Notes under the pieces: model-generated | The model's input: the letters and a program-made list of their open reading frames with translations, nothing else | Databases searched by the model: none | Told to the model about the DNA's origin: nothing | Origin: Mesorhizobium sp. B2-8-5 | GTDB lineage: Bacteria > Pseudomonadota > Alphaproteobacteria > Rhizobiales > Rhizobiaceae | Direction of reading: 5' to 3' | Assembly (NCBI RefSeq): GCF_006440675.2 | Contig: NZ_CP083951.1 | Location: 992,001 to 1,056,000, forward strand | Length of the DNA stretch: 64,000 bases | Position numbers and translations under genes: made by a program | Part shown: piece after piece, positions 16,414-25,002 of the stretch | Numbering within the stretch: the first letter of the stretch is position 1 | Layout: each line of letters begins with the position of its first letter

Positions 16414-17844
16414 TCAGGCGTCGGCTTCCGCCTTGCGGCGATGGCCGCTGACCTGCTGGCCGTCTTCCGGATGCAGGAAGAAGAACCCCGGTATGGAAAG
16501 CAGCGGGATCACCGCCGTCAGCAGGAACGCCCAATGGAACTGGTCCGCCGTCGGCGCATGCGCCTGGCCGGAGACGAGGCCGAGCACCATGGCGGCGATC
16601 GAGACGCCGAGCGAAACGCTGAGCTGCTGCAGGACGCCGCCGAGGCTGGTGGCGCGGCTGAGCTTCTCGCCTGGCAGGTCGGCATAGGACAGCGTGTTGG
16701 ACGACATGAACTGCGCCGAACGCACGATGCCGAAGAAAAAGACATAGAGGCCGATCAGCCAATGCGGGGTGTCGGCATCGAGCAGGGCAAAGCCCGCCAC
16801 GGCAACAGAGCCGACCACCGCGCTGCCGCTCAGCACGGCCTTGAAGCCGAAGCGCCGCAGGAAGAACGACAGCAGCGGCCGCATTAGAAGCGCGCCGAAG
16901 CTGCCGACGAAGGTCAGCGAGCCGGACGTGACCGGGCTCATGCCGAAGCCGACCTGCAGCATCAGCGGCAAAAGGAACGGCGCGCCGTTGAGGCCGATGC
17001 GGCACAGCCCCCCGGCCAGCGTGCCGACCCAGAAGGAGCGGAAGCGAAACAGCGTGAGATCGATCGCGGGCGCCGCGACGCGGCGGGCATAGCGGCCGAA
17101 GGCGAGCAGCAGCAGGACCGACGCGGCCAGCACCAGCATGGTCGCCAGCGAGGAAATGATCGGCCTGCCGATATTCTCCAGGCCGAACTGCAGCAGCGCG
17201 GCGCCGGCCCCCACCATGAGGAAGCCGGCGAAGTCGAAAGGCTGCGCCTCCTCGCCGTGGAAATCGTCGACGAAGCGCAAGGCGGCGAAGATGCCGATGA
17301 GGCCGAATGGCACGTTGACGTAGAAGATCCAGCGCCAGGACGCATAGGTGGTCAGCAAGCCGCCGAGCAGCGGCCCGATGACGGGACCGACGATCGCCGG
17401 CAAGGTCATGTAGGTCATGGCGGTGATCAGCCCGCTGCGCGGAAAGGAGCGCAACAGGATCAGCCGCCCGACCGGCGTCATCATGGCGCCGCCCAGCCCC
17501 TGCAGCGCGCGCATGGCCAGGAGCATGCCGACGCTGTCGGCCACGCCGCACAGGATCGAACCGAGGGTGAAGGTGAAGAGCGCCAGGGCGAAGATCTTGC
17601 GGGCGCCGAACCGGTCGGCGAACCAGCCGCTGACCGGGATGAACACCGCGAGCGTCAGGATGTAGGTGGTGATCGCCAGGTTGAGCCGGACCGGGGTGGT
17701 GTCGAGGCTCTGCGCGATGGCCGGGATAGCGGTGGTGAGAATGGTGGAATCAAGCTGCTCCATCAGGAAGGCGATGGCGACGATTGCCGCGATGATCAGC
17801 TTGAGACGCGGGTCGCGCTCGGTCGCAAAGAGATGCTGTTCCAA
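16414..17844 (-). CDS. DHA2-type MFS multidrug efflux transporter
   Basis: A 476-aa protein with about 14 hydrophobic segments, the pattern of the EmrB/QacA drug-proton antiporters. Visible family motifs are LDSTILTTAIPAIAQSL in helix 1, the motif-A loop GWFADRFGARKIF, and TPVGRLILLRSFPRS. No membrane-fusion partner (EmrA) lies next to it. The start is uncertain: the TTG at 17844 with a GGCGGA site gives the family length, while longer frames begin further upstream with a non-conserved leader. Confidence 0.85.
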   Translation of the reverse strand: MEQHLFATERDPRLKLIIAAIVAIAFLMEQLDSTILTTAIPAIAQSLDTTPVRLNLAITTYILTLAVFIPVSGWFADRFGARKIFALALFTFTLGSILCGVADSVGMLLAMRALQGLGGAMMTPVGRLILLRSFPRSGLITAMTYMTLPAIVGPVIGPLLGGLLTTYASWRWIFYVNVPFGLIGIFAALRFVDDFHGEEAQPFDFAGFLMVGAGAALLQFGLENIGRPIISSLATMLVLAASVLLLLAFGRYARRVAAPAIDLTLFRFRSFWVGTLAGGLCRIGLNGAPFLLPLMLQVGFGMSPVTSGSLTFVGSFGALLMRPLLSFFLRRFGFKAVLSGSAVVGSVAVAGFALLDADTPHWLIGLYVFFFGIVRSAQFMSSNTLSYADLPGEKLSRATSLGGVLQQLSVSLGVSIAAMVLGLVSGQAHAPTADQFHWAFLLTAVIPLLSIPGFFFLHPEDGQQVSGHRRKAEADA

Positions 17845-18175
17845 TTGTCCGCCAGTTCCGTCGTGCAGGAAGCGGTGGCCCGCCTGTGGGCCATCCACGA
17901 TCAAGCCGGCGTCGATGTCGTGCGGCCCAGCCGGCCTGGCCTTCCCACCGCACCCGACTGCTTTATGTCCCGATCGATGCGAAGCGATAGCGATTTCGAC
18001 TGGCACAGGGGTCAACAAATTTTGAGCCCTGCCGCCTGTGCCAGGGCGGAACGGGGCTGGCTCCCGCCATGGTCGGCTGAAAATCGATCACATATTCGTG
18101 TTGGCGTAACCAATCGAAGCGCATCCGCGAACCTGAAAGGGGCGACCATGCCCCTCAACAATGGGAGTTGTTCTG
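17845..18175. other. Intergenic region with two hairpins, no gene seen
   Basis: It lies between the divergent MFS and Met-rich protein genes. CTGGCACAGG (18000-18009) and CCTGTGCCAG (18035-18044) are perfect inverted repeats spaced 25 bp. A second dyad, AGGGGC ... GCCCCT, lies at about 18137-18154, close to the downstream ribosome site. Both could be regulatory, but no known operator was recognised. Confidence 0.45.
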
Positions 18176-18475
18176 ATGCACTCGATCAAGTTCGCACTCG
18201 TTGCCGGCCTCGCCGGTCTTTGCGCCTCGCAGGCCTTCGCCGAGGACACGATGGGCGCCATGACGATGATGAAGGGCGGGCAGGTCACCGCGATCATGCC
18301 GGACGGTCACATGGGCACCATGATGCCGGACGCCAAGATGAGCGCCGATATGATGAAGATGGCCAAGCCCATCAAGCATTGCATGATGATGATCACCGAC
18401 GCCAAGGGCAAAGCCTACATGATCGATACGTCGACCAAGAAGGCCCAGGCCGAATGTGAAAAAATGGCGATGTGA
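18176..18475 (+). CDS. Methionine-rich periplasmic protein of unknown function
   Basis: A 99-aa protein. The signal peptide ends ASQAFA (residue 22). The mature part holds about 18 Met in 77 residues, in runs such as MTMM, GTMMPDAKM, SADMMKM and CMMM. It also has two Cys (69, 94), His45 and His68, which could bind copper or other soft metals. Met-rich periplasmic proteins often buffer copper or silver or protect against methionine oxidation, but no named family is recognised. It has a GGGAG ribosome site and no operon partner. Confidence 0.75.
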   Translation: MHSIKFALVAGLAGLCASQAFAEDTMGAMTMMKGGQVTAIMPDGHMGTMMPDAKMSADMMKMAKPIKHCMMMITDAKGKAYMIDTSTKKAQAECEKMAM

Positions 18476-18612
18476 GATCCACCTTGCCCGCCTGACATTC
18501 CCGCCGGCATCGGAGCCGGCGGGACAATCTTGAGCGCATGCACGATTACGCCTGCGCGGTCTTGATCGACCCTCAGCCTGTGCTAGGGCTGAATTCCATC
18601 ACGAGGGCGGAC

Positions 18613-19965
18613 ATGGCCGGCATATCCCGAAAGAATCGTATGCTGCGGCGCTCACAGGCGATGTGGGTGTCGCGGCGCGTCTGGCAGCCGCGTCTGGTCT
18701 TCTGGGCCGGCGCCATCTCGATCGGCCTGATCAGCGTCCTGTTCGCATTGCTCGCCGACCGCGCGCAAACCCTGTTCCATCTCATGACGGGCAATGACGG
18801 CGGCTGGCGCCTCTATCTGCCGCTGGTCGTGACGCCGCTCGGTTTCGTCCTTTGCGCCTGGCTGGCGCATTCCTTCTTCCCGGGGTCGCAAGGCAGCGGC
18901 ATTCCGCAGGCGATCGCGGCACGGCATCTGCGCGACGAGGACGACCGCAGCCACATCCTGTCGCTGCGTTTGGCGGCGGGCAAGATCGCGCTCACCATCG
19001 TCGGCCTCGCCTGCGGCGCCTCGATCGGCCGCGAAGGCCCGACGGTGCAAGTCGGCGCTTCGCTGATGCTGCAGGCGGCGCGCTGGGGCGGCATGGCGCA
19101 GGCGCGCGGCCTGATCCTTGCCGGTTCGGCCGCCGGCATCGCGGCGGCCTTCAACACGCCGCTCGCCGGCATCGTCTTCGCCATCGAGGAGATGGGCCGG
19201 GCCTATGAATCGCGCACCAACGGGCTGGTGCTGACGGCGGTTATCCTAGCCGGCCTTGCCTCGCTCGGGCTCATCGGCAACTACACCTATTTCGGCGTCG
19301 CCAAGGACACGGTCGCCTTCGCCGCCGACTGGCCGCTGGTGCTGGCCTGCGGCATCATCGGCGGCGGTGTCGGCGCGCTGTTCTCGCTCTCGGCGCTGAA
19401 GGTCATGCGCCGCATCCGGCGCTGGAACGCGCTGCAGCCGCTGCCGCGCACGCTGGTCGTGGCGGCTGTCTGCGGCCTGGCCGTGGCCGCGATCGGCATC
19501 ACCTCGGGCGGTTTGACCTTCGGCACCGGCTACACGCAGGCGCGCGGCGCGATCGAAGGCACGCCGCTGCCGGCCTTCTTCTTCGTCGAGAAATTCGCGG
19601 CCGGCCTGCTGTCGATGGTGTCGGGGATACCGGGCGGCATCTTCGCGCCGTCGCTGGCGGTGGGCGCCGGGCTGGGCAGCACGCTCGGCCTCGTCTTCGG
19701 CGCGGCCACGGGAACCGCGGCGCTGCTCGGCATGGCCGGCTATTTCGCCGGCGTCGTGCAGGCACCGATGACGGCCTTCGTCATCATCCTCGAAATGACC
19801 GGCAACCACGACAATGTGATCGCGCTGATGTGCGCTGCGGTGCTGGGCTACGGCACGGCGCGGCTGATCTCGCACGAGCCGCTCTATCACGCGCTGTCGC
19901 GCGTCTTCATCGCCGAGGCGATCCGGCGTCGCAGGGCGGAGACGAGCGAAGCAGTCAAGGCGTAG
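18613..19965 (+). CDS. ClC-type chloride channel/antiporter
   Basis: A 450-aa protein of about ten or more hydrophobic segments. The four ClC selectivity motifs are present: GSQGSGIPQ, GREGPTVQVGA (gating Glu), SGIPGGIFAPSLAVGA, and a Tyr in LISHEPLYHAL. IEEMGRAYESRTN retains the Glu corresponding to the internal proton glutamate of E. coli ClC, so a Cl-/H+ exchanger is more likely than a passive channel. The ATG at 18613 has a GAGGGCGG site; a longer start at 18538 is possible. No partner gene is evident. Confidence 0.9.
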   Translation: MAGISRKNRMLRRSQAMWVSRRVWQPRLVFWAGAISIGLISVLFALLADRAQTLFHLMTGNDGGWRLYLPLVVTPLGFVLCAWLAHSFFPGSQGSGIPQAIAARHLRDEDDRSHILSLRLAAGKIALTIVGLACGASIGREGPTVQVGASLMLQAARWGGMAQARGLILAGSAAGIAAAFNTPLAGIVFAIEEMGRAYESRTNGLVLTAVILAGLASLGLIGNYTYFGVAKDTVAFAADWPLVLACGIIGGGVGALFSLSALKVMRRIRRWNALQPLPRTLVVAAVCGLAVAAIGITSGGLTFGTGYTQARGAIEGTPLPAFFFVEKFAAGLLSMVSGIPGGIFAPSLAVGAGLGSTLGLVFGAATGTAALLGMAGYFAGVVQAPMTAFVIILEMTGNHDNVIALMCAAVLGYGTARLISHEPLYHALSRVFIAEAIRRRRAETSEAVKA

Positions 19966-19986
19966 CGCTTCGAAGGTGGGTCGTCG

Positions 19987-20745
19987 TCACAAAACCCAAC
20001 GGAACGCGCGCCTGAGTTCGGCGGCGCCGTCTTTGTCATACCATCGGCCATGCGCGATTATGACGCGCTCCGGCTGCCAAGCGAGCATCTGGTGAACCGC
20101 CGCCCGCAAGGCCCGACGACGGCGAAAGAAGCTCAGCCGCATGTCGATCGGCGCCTTGCCGTCCGGATCGATCGCGCCGGCGAGCCTGACGAGCAATCGC
20201 AGAAACCAGCTATGAATCCGGCCTGGCTCGAAGTTCTCTATCAGGTCGGTGAGGATCAGCGTTTGCGATGCGCGATGGAACAGCACGGCCTCGGTGAGGA
20301 CGTCGCCGCGCACGACCAAAAGGTCGATCTCAGCGGGCCAGGGCGAGGCGCGCCCCACCAGCAGCCGGTCCACGGCGATAGGACGCTTTGCCCGTTCCCG
20401 CAGGCCGCGCACGGCCAAAACCTCCGCCCTAGGCATGGCGACCTTCCAATCGGGCAGCCACCAGTAGTGAAGGGAGTTCGGCGCGACCAGGAAGCGGACC
20501 GGCCCCAGAAGCTCGACTGCGGACCGGAGCGCGGGCGCAAGCGCGACGGGCGAATGCAGGATCAGGTCGCCACTGCGAAGCCGCACGACCGTCATGCGGG
20601 TGGTGAAAGGAAATTCAAACGGTCCGACGCCGAAGCCGATCCGTGGTCCATCCACGATCCACAGATCGGGAGCGACGGGTTTCAGGACATCGATCGGCTC
20701 ATAGAGATCGAGAGCGGACCTGTCGGCGGGCGATTCCTGGGGCAT
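19987..20745 (-). CDS. DUF4336 protein (metallo-beta-lactamase-like fold)
   Basis: A 252-aa protein with the DUF4336 pattern: VAPDLWIVDGPRIGFGVGPF, FPFTTRMTVVRLRSGDLILH, VRFLVAPNSLHYWWLPDW and IIAHGRWYDKDG near the end. The order resembles the beta-sandwich of metallo-beta-lactamases, but the classical HxHxDH is absent, so catalysis is uncertain. It is the last gene of a five-gene minus-strand set that starts with an ECF sigma factor. Function unknown. Confidence 0.75.
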   Translation of the reverse strand: MPQESPADRSALDLYEPIDVLKPVAPDLWIVDGPRIGFGVGPFEFPFTTRMTVVRLRSGDLILHSPVALAPALRSAVELLGPVRFLVAPNSLHYWWLPDWKVAMPRAEVLAVRGLRERAKRPIAVDRLLVGRASPWPAEIDLLVVRGDVLTEAVLFHRASQTLILTDLIENFEPGRIHSWFLRLLVRLAGAIDPDGKAPIDMRLSFFRRRRALRAAVHQMLAWQPERVIIAHGRWYDKDGAAELRRAFRWVL

Positions 20746-20778
20746 GGCTACTCGGCGGTAACTCGAAGCGCGATGCGG

Positions 20779-21366
20779 TCAGCCGAAACCGTCCGGCGCC
20801 TGCGAGCCATATGGCGCGCCTTCGTCTGGAGGGAAGCGCATGGCTGCACGCATCGCCAGCCACTCGCGAAGCGCGACACGGATTAATTCCATGCGTCCGA
20901 GCTTCATGCGCGCCGCGATCGTCGACAGCGCAATTTCGGTGGCCCGGTCGAACGACATGGACGCGGAATCGCGTAGCATCGCCGCGGCGCGAAAATCGGC
21001 AAGCCGCGCGTCCTCGGCCGGACCGGCTTGCCCTTCGCCCGGTTTTGCATTCGCAGTCACCTGCGACTTTGCCGGGGCCGTGGCGGTGTCGCAGTCCCGG
21101 ATCGCAACGAGGTTGTCACCTTTGATCGTAACGAGGACGAGGCGCGACCCCCGCGGATAATATCGGAGCAAGGCAGCGGCTTGATCGGCGAGGATGGCGC
21201 CGTTCCATTCGCAGAGCTCGCCGCCGAGCAGCCAGTTCCGCTGCCCGCCATTCGCCATCACGGCGATGTATTCTCCATCGCAAGGATAACCGATCAGTGC
21301 GATTTCCTCGTAGTCTTCCAATCTGCGCATTGCAAATAAGTCCCTGGTCGATGAAGCCGTGCTCAT
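20779..21366 (-). CDS. Hypothetical protein with C-terminal helix pair (RHH-like)
   Basis: A 195-aa protein. I recognise no named family. The N-terminal half (GYPCDGEYIAVMANGGQRNW, LVLVTIKGDNLVAIRDC) is beta-rich. The C-terminal segment TEIALSTIAARMKLGRMELI followed by RVALREWLAMRA resembles the two helices of ribbon-helix-helix DNA-binding folds. Three starts are possible: GTG at 21453 overlapping the upstream stop as GTGA, ATG at 21366, and ATG at 21330. None has a strong ribosome site. It sits in the ECF sigma cluster. Confidence 0.5.
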   Translation of the reverse strand: MSTASSTRDLFAMRRLEDYEEIALIGYPCDGEYIAVMANGGQRNWLLGGELCEWNGAILADQAAALLRYYPRGSRLVLVTIKGDNLVAIRDCDTATAPAKSQVTANAKPGEGQAGPAEDARLADFRAAAMLRDSASMSFDRATEIALSTIAARMKLGRMELIRVALREWLAMRAAMRFPPDEGAPYGSQAPDGFG

Positions 21367-21449
21367 CTCGTCTTGCGCGAAAACGGCCCGGCAACCCCCA
21401 AGCCGAGATGCCGGGCCGTCGGGAGCGCCCGCGCGCAGCGCTTCCCGGG

Positions 21450-21740
21450 TCACCTTCCCGGGTCATCTGGGGAGCCGGTAACCTGCGACAGCATCTCGTT
21501 CGCGCAGGCAATCAGGGGGACGGTCGAATTCGGCAGCCGCGCTTGCGACAGCCACAATCGGCGGTGCTCCTGCGACAGGCCCTTCATCGCGGCGCGAGCA
21601 GCGGAGGTGATCTCGAATTGCCCGCAGGCGGCACACTGGAACTCCACCTTGCGGAGCATGACCTCGGCTTCCAGGGCCACTCCGGCGCAAACGGGACAGG
21701 TGGACGGATAGTATCTCCTTTCGAACGGCAGGAGTTTCAT
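21450..21740 (-). CDS. Small zinc-ribbon protein in the ECF cluster
   Basis: A 96-aa protein with two CxxC pairs, CPVC (about residues 15-18) and CAAC (about 36-39), which suggest a zinc ribbon. A helical, basic stretch HRRLWLSQARLPNS follows. It is preceded by GGCAGGAG. It lies 96 bp downstream of the anti-sigma gene and just before the helix-rich protein, on the same strand. Function unknown; a nucleic-acid or protein-binding role is possible. Confidence 0.65.
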   Translation of the reverse strand: MKLLPFERRYYPSTCPVCAGVALEAEVMLRKVEFQCAACGQFEITSAARAAMKGLSQEHRRLWLSQARLPNSTVPLIACANEMLSQVTGSPDDPGR

Positions 21741-21836
21741 CGCGCGGACTTATCCGACGGCATGCGGCATCGGCGGATCGTGAATTCCAGCTTCGCGTGC
21801 ATTCTGTCTCCCTTGTCCGGCATCCGGCGGCCGCGA

Positions 21837-22622
21837 TCAGCCTCTTGTCTTGGGCGCAACGCTCCGGCGCGTGGCGACCTCGATCTGCTTTGCTTCCACT
21901 TCGAGCCGATCCGGCGCGGCGGACCCCATCAGCGCATAGGCGGTACCCCCAGACTGCCAGTAAACCGTCGGCACGCGGCCGTCGGTGGCAGGCGTCGGGG
22001 GAACGGCGTCCTCGCCGTTCATCGGCGCCGCCACAAGTGTGATGCGCCCGACGCTTGGTGTATCGGCCGTCACGACCAGGCTCTGCTGTCCGTTCCAGGG
22101 CTGCACCTGGACATCCTTGACCACCCATGCCGAGGGCAGCGTCGGCATGCTGACGTTGACGGCGCCAACCAGCCGCTGGATCTTGTCCTGTTTGAGCTCG
22201 ACGCCCTTTTCGGGACCGGCATTGAGTTGCGCGACGCGCAGCGCATCCCGCGCGGCCAGGATGAAGGTTTCATCCGCCGTCTTGCCGCCCTGGCGAAGCG
22301 GCACTGTCAGCGAGTTGGCCGACCATCCGATCGCGATTAGCGCGACGGCGGCGACCTGAAGTCGGAGCATCGCGAACATCCGCCTGCGGCGAAGCGCCTG
22401 TTCCAGCTGTCTCGCCTTGTCGACGGTCGCGCCGGGCGGAAACAATCGCCTTGGTTGGGAATCGCGCAGCGCTTCCATGCGTTGCGCGTGGGCAAAGACC
22501 TCCGCTGCCAGTTCCGGCTCGCGCGCAAGCCGGGCCTGCAGCTCGGATCGCTGCGACGGCGACAGCTCGCCATCCAGCAAGCGGCCGATATCCTGCTCGG
22601 AAACGCGACTATCGGGCCACAT
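21837..22622 (-). CDS. Anti-sigma factor (transmembrane)
   Basis: A 261-aa protein. The cytoplasmic N-terminus (VSEQDIGRLLDGELSPSQRS) resembles the anti-sigma domain of ECF regulators. A single membrane segment lies near residues 82-104, and the C-terminus is periplasmic and Pro/Ser-rich. Its gene overlaps the ECF sigma gene by 14 bp, with a GGAGGG site inside that gene, so the two products would be made in step. It presumably holds the sigma factor inactive until an envelope signal; the signal is unknown. It has no clear zinc-binding HxxxCxxC motif. Confidence 0.8.
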   Translation of the reverse strand: MWPDSRVSEQDIGRLLDGELSPSQRSELQARLAREPELAAEVFAHAQRMEALRDSQPRRLFPPGATVDKARQLEQALRRRRMFAMLRLQVAAVALIAIGWSANSLTVPLRQGGKTADETFILAARDALRVAQLNAGPEKGVELKQDKIQRLVGAVNVSMPTLPSAWVVKDVQVQPWNGQQSLVVTADTPSVGRITLVAAPMNGEDAVPPTPATDGRVPTVYWQSGGTAYALMGSAAPDRLEVEAKQIEVATRRSVAPKTRG

Positions 22623-23142
22623 CACGCCCTCCAATGATCTTCAGATGACGGGAAGCTCCGTCATCCATATTTTCCATGTTGTGCTTCAAGGCAGCGCGAG
22701 CCCGGCTGAGACGGGACATCACGGTTCCCGTCGGCACGCCCAGCAGTTCGGCCGCCTCGGAATAGGTAAAACCCAGCACGCCGACCAGGTGCAGTATTTC
22801 GGCCTGGTCGGTCGGCATCCGGGCGAGGGCCCTGCCGACGTTGGAAAGTTCGGCGCTGTGCTCCTGCGGCGGCGGCGAGGCGGCATCCGACATGTCGGCG
22901 ATGGACGCAAGGCGCCGCCTGTCGGCATCGGCCTGACTGGCACCGGTGAAGAAGGTGTTGCGGACAATCCTGATCAGCCAGGGAAGCAGCGACCGGGAGG
23001 GATCGTAGCTGCCGGCCATCGACAACGCACGGGCGAGAGATTCCTGTACAAGGTCATCGGCGTCGGAATCATTGCCGGTGAGCACTCTGCCGTAACGCCA
23101 CAGATCCTCCAGATGCGGTATGACGTCGAACTTCGCTTTCAT
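22609..23142 (-). CDS. ECF-family RNA polymerase sigma factor
   Basis: A 177-aa protein. Region 2 begins LEDLWRYGRVLTGNDSDADD and continues LVQESLARAL. Region 4 holds a helix-turn-helix of the type FTYSEAAELLGVPTGTVMSR LSRARAAL. It is of normal ECF length with no C-terminal extension. The anti-sigma gene overlaps its 3' end. In this architecture it would direct RNA polymerase to its own operon and a small stress regulon. The promoter it recognises could not be found by eye. Confidence 0.92.
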   Translation of the reverse strand: MKAKFDVIPHLEDLWRYGRVLTGNDSDADDLVQESLARALSMAGSYDPSRSLLPWLIRIVRNTFFTGASQADADRRRLASIADMSDAASPPPQEHSAELSNVGRALARMPTDQAEILHLVGVLGFTYSEAAELLGVPTGTVMSRLSRARAALKHNMENMDDGASRHLKIIGGRDVAR

Positions 23143-23614
23143 CCCATCTCATGCCGCCCGTCTCATGCCCGTGTTGGCGCAAGCCGGGCCTACCTTACTG
23201 CGCTGTCCAGCCAAAGCCGGCGTGAAAAGCGGCCCAGCGGTCAGGGACAGGGGGACAGGCAACCGCTGGGCCGGCTGGGAGCGTGCTCCTCCCGACTGCA
23301 AGCCCTGAAAGACACTCATCCCCAGTGCTTGCCGCCGCTCCCTGTTTCCGGCGCGGCCCTGAAAATGACGGGCCGCGTCAAAACGTGTTCTCCCTCTTTG
23401 CGCTATCTACCGGGCTCGGCGGGAAACTATTCCGTCGGCCGCGAAATTTTTCCGGGCGATTGGCCGCGGGTATGAATTCCCGGCCGTGCCTCGCCGACGC
23501 CGCCCGCCGCGACGAACCGGCGCGGATACAAGGCAAGCTGAAGGGAAAAGGCCGGACCTGATGGCCCGGCCTTGCGTCAGTTCATTCGTCGTTTTGGCGG
23601 TTTGTGGCTCTTGC
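23143..23614. other. 472-bp intergenic region upstream of the ECF sigma gene
   Basis: No gene is convincing here. The only clear structure is a perfect 11-bp inverted repeat, GGCCCAGCGGT (23231-23241) and ACCGCTGGGCC (23262-23272), with a 20-nt loop. Since the sigma gene starts at 23142, this lies 90-130 bp upstream and could be a regulatory dyad. A terminator candidate for the next gene sits at the far end. Confidence 0.4.
23548..23573 (-). terminator. Likely terminator after the IalB-family gene
   Basis: AAGGCCGG (23548-23555) and CCGGCCTT (23566-23573) form an 8-bp stem with a 10-nt loop. On the minus strand it is followed by TTCCCTTC, so the T-run is short. It lies 42 bp beyond the stop of the gene at 23615. 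Confidence 0.6.
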
Positions 23615-24118
23615 CTATTTGCACTTGGCGATCGAGGACAGCGCGGCCGAGATGCCCTTGAGCGAGAAGACGTAGGAGGTGGGGTTGCCGCGGCCGGACT
23701 TCGCCTGCACCTTCATGTCGGAGCCGGTCTTCATGGCGGCAATCAGCACCGGCTCTTCGGCGGCGTTCTCGACCCAGGCCGACTTGCCGCGGGTGAACAT
23801 CGAGAAGGATTTCTTGTCGATGGTGACGGTGGCCTTCGAGCCTTCCTGGAAGTTGTAGCCGGCGATGAACTGCGGCTCGTAGGAGACCTGCTGTCCGGGC
23901 CGCTGGCTGACGAAGAAGAACATGTCGCCATGGTCGAGCGTCGCCGGCTGCTTGTCGGTGGGCACGGTCAGCACATAGCAGACCTTGCCGGCGGCCGACT
24001 GATAGCTGTAGGTGCCCCAGGCATTGTGCTGGCCGATCTTGGTCGCCTGTTGCGCCAACACCGGCACTGCCGAGGCCACCAGGACCAGGCTGGAAACTAT
24101 AGCAATCAATCCGCGCAT
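23615..24118 (-). CDS. Invasion-associated locus B (IalB) family protein
   Basis: A 167-aa secreted protein. The signal peptide ends SAVPVLA (about residue 22). The IalB pattern follows: WGTYSYQSAAGKVCYVLTVP, the Cys, and the late ISAALSSIAKC with a second Cys that could pair with it. IalB proteins are common in Bartonella, Brucella and rhizobia and are periplasmic; IalB of Bartonella assists host-cell invasion, but rhizobial members have no known invasion role. The gene stands alone. Confidence 0.85.
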   Translation of the reverse strand: MRGLIAIVSSLVLVASAVPVLAQQATKIGQHNAWGTYSYQSAAGKVCYVLTVPTDKQPATLDHGDMFFFVSQRPGQQVSYEPQFIAGYNFQEGSKATVTIDKKSFSMFTRGKSAWVENAAEEPVLIAAMKTGSDMKVQAKSGRGNPTSYVFSLKGISAALSSIAKCK

Positions 24119-24375
24119 CGTTCTTCCCGTATTCCAAATGGTGCGGAGGCGGGCCGCGTGGCGTCCTGCCGTCGCTTCATTTTGATTTAATCAGGGTTAC
24201 CAAACGGTGAATTGTCCTCGAAGAAAAGGAATTCACCCCAGGAAACCGCCACCATCCGCGCCGCCACTGTGGATCGAGGCCGGCGCGACGTCCCGGCGCG
24301 GAGTTGGATGCCACGAAAACGGCAAGAGTTTGTCTTTTCGCACGCGCTGATTTACGGGCGTGAGGCGAGGCGAGA

Positions 24376-24738
24376 TCAGTTCTTGTCCGCCAGCGCGTCC
24401 CTGGCGGCCTGCCTGTGGGCAGGCGTGATATGGGCGCTGACGGCGGTGATCGCTGCGGTCAGCACGGCAAGGTCGTCGGTGAAGCCGAGGCCGACGACGA
24501 AATCGGGAATGAAATCGAACGGCAGGACGAAATAACCCAGCGCGCCGAGCAAGATTGCCTTGGCACGCATCGGCGTGTCCTTGTCCATGGCGCAATAGTA
24601 GGCGGCGACCACCTCGTCCATGAACGGAATCTGCCGCGCCGCCTTCCTGGCGGTGCGCCAGAATTTCTCGCGGACCTCGCCCTCGCCGGCAAGCTTGTCG
24701 CCGAAGCCGAAGAAATCGAAACCGGTACCTTGCGTCAT
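24376..24738 (-). CDS. YkvA family (DUF1232) membrane protein
   Basis: A 120-aa protein. It starts MTQGTGFDFFGF and carries the DUF1232 signature PMRAKAILLGALGYFVLPFD followed by FIPDFVVGLGFTDDLAVL. Two hydrophobic segments lie near residues 60-80 and 85-105. Function is unknown in the family. The region 24119-24375 upstream and 24739-25002 downstream contains no other gene; the latter holds a repeat at 24930. Confidence 0.85.
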   Translation of the reverse strand: MTQGTGFDFFGFGDKLAGEGEVREKFWRTARKAARQIPFMDEVVAAYYCAMDKDTPMRAKAILLGALGYFVLPFDFIPDFVVGLGFTDDLAVLTAAITAVSAHITPAHRQAARDALADKN

Positions 24739-24929
24739 CAGTCGCTCCTTGGCGGCCGCTCGCAACCCATGCGTGCCAACCCGCCGCGAAAGATGTGGTG
24801 AAAGCGGGGGGCTGCTACAAGAGTTTGGGCGGTTGCTTGGCCGGAAAATCGGAAAGGGATGCTGGCCAGCGGTGACCTGGCTGGCGATCGCCTAGTTTCT
24901 GCGATTGGCCGAGGCATCCCTCCCATCGT

Positions 24930-24983
24930 CTTCCAGGGTCTGCGGGCGTCGCTTCGCTCCTTGCTTCGCCTGGAATGACGAAG
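24930..24983 (-). repeat. Single unit of the CATTCTAGGG repeat family
   Basis: CTTCCAGGGTCTGCGGGCGT ... CTTCGCCTGGAATGACGAAG, in the reverse orientation. No partner unit is seen nearby, unlike the doublets elsewhere. It lies 19 bp from the phhB stop. Confidence 0.8.
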
Positions 24984-25002
24984 AAAGGCGAGTCTTTTCG
25001 CC

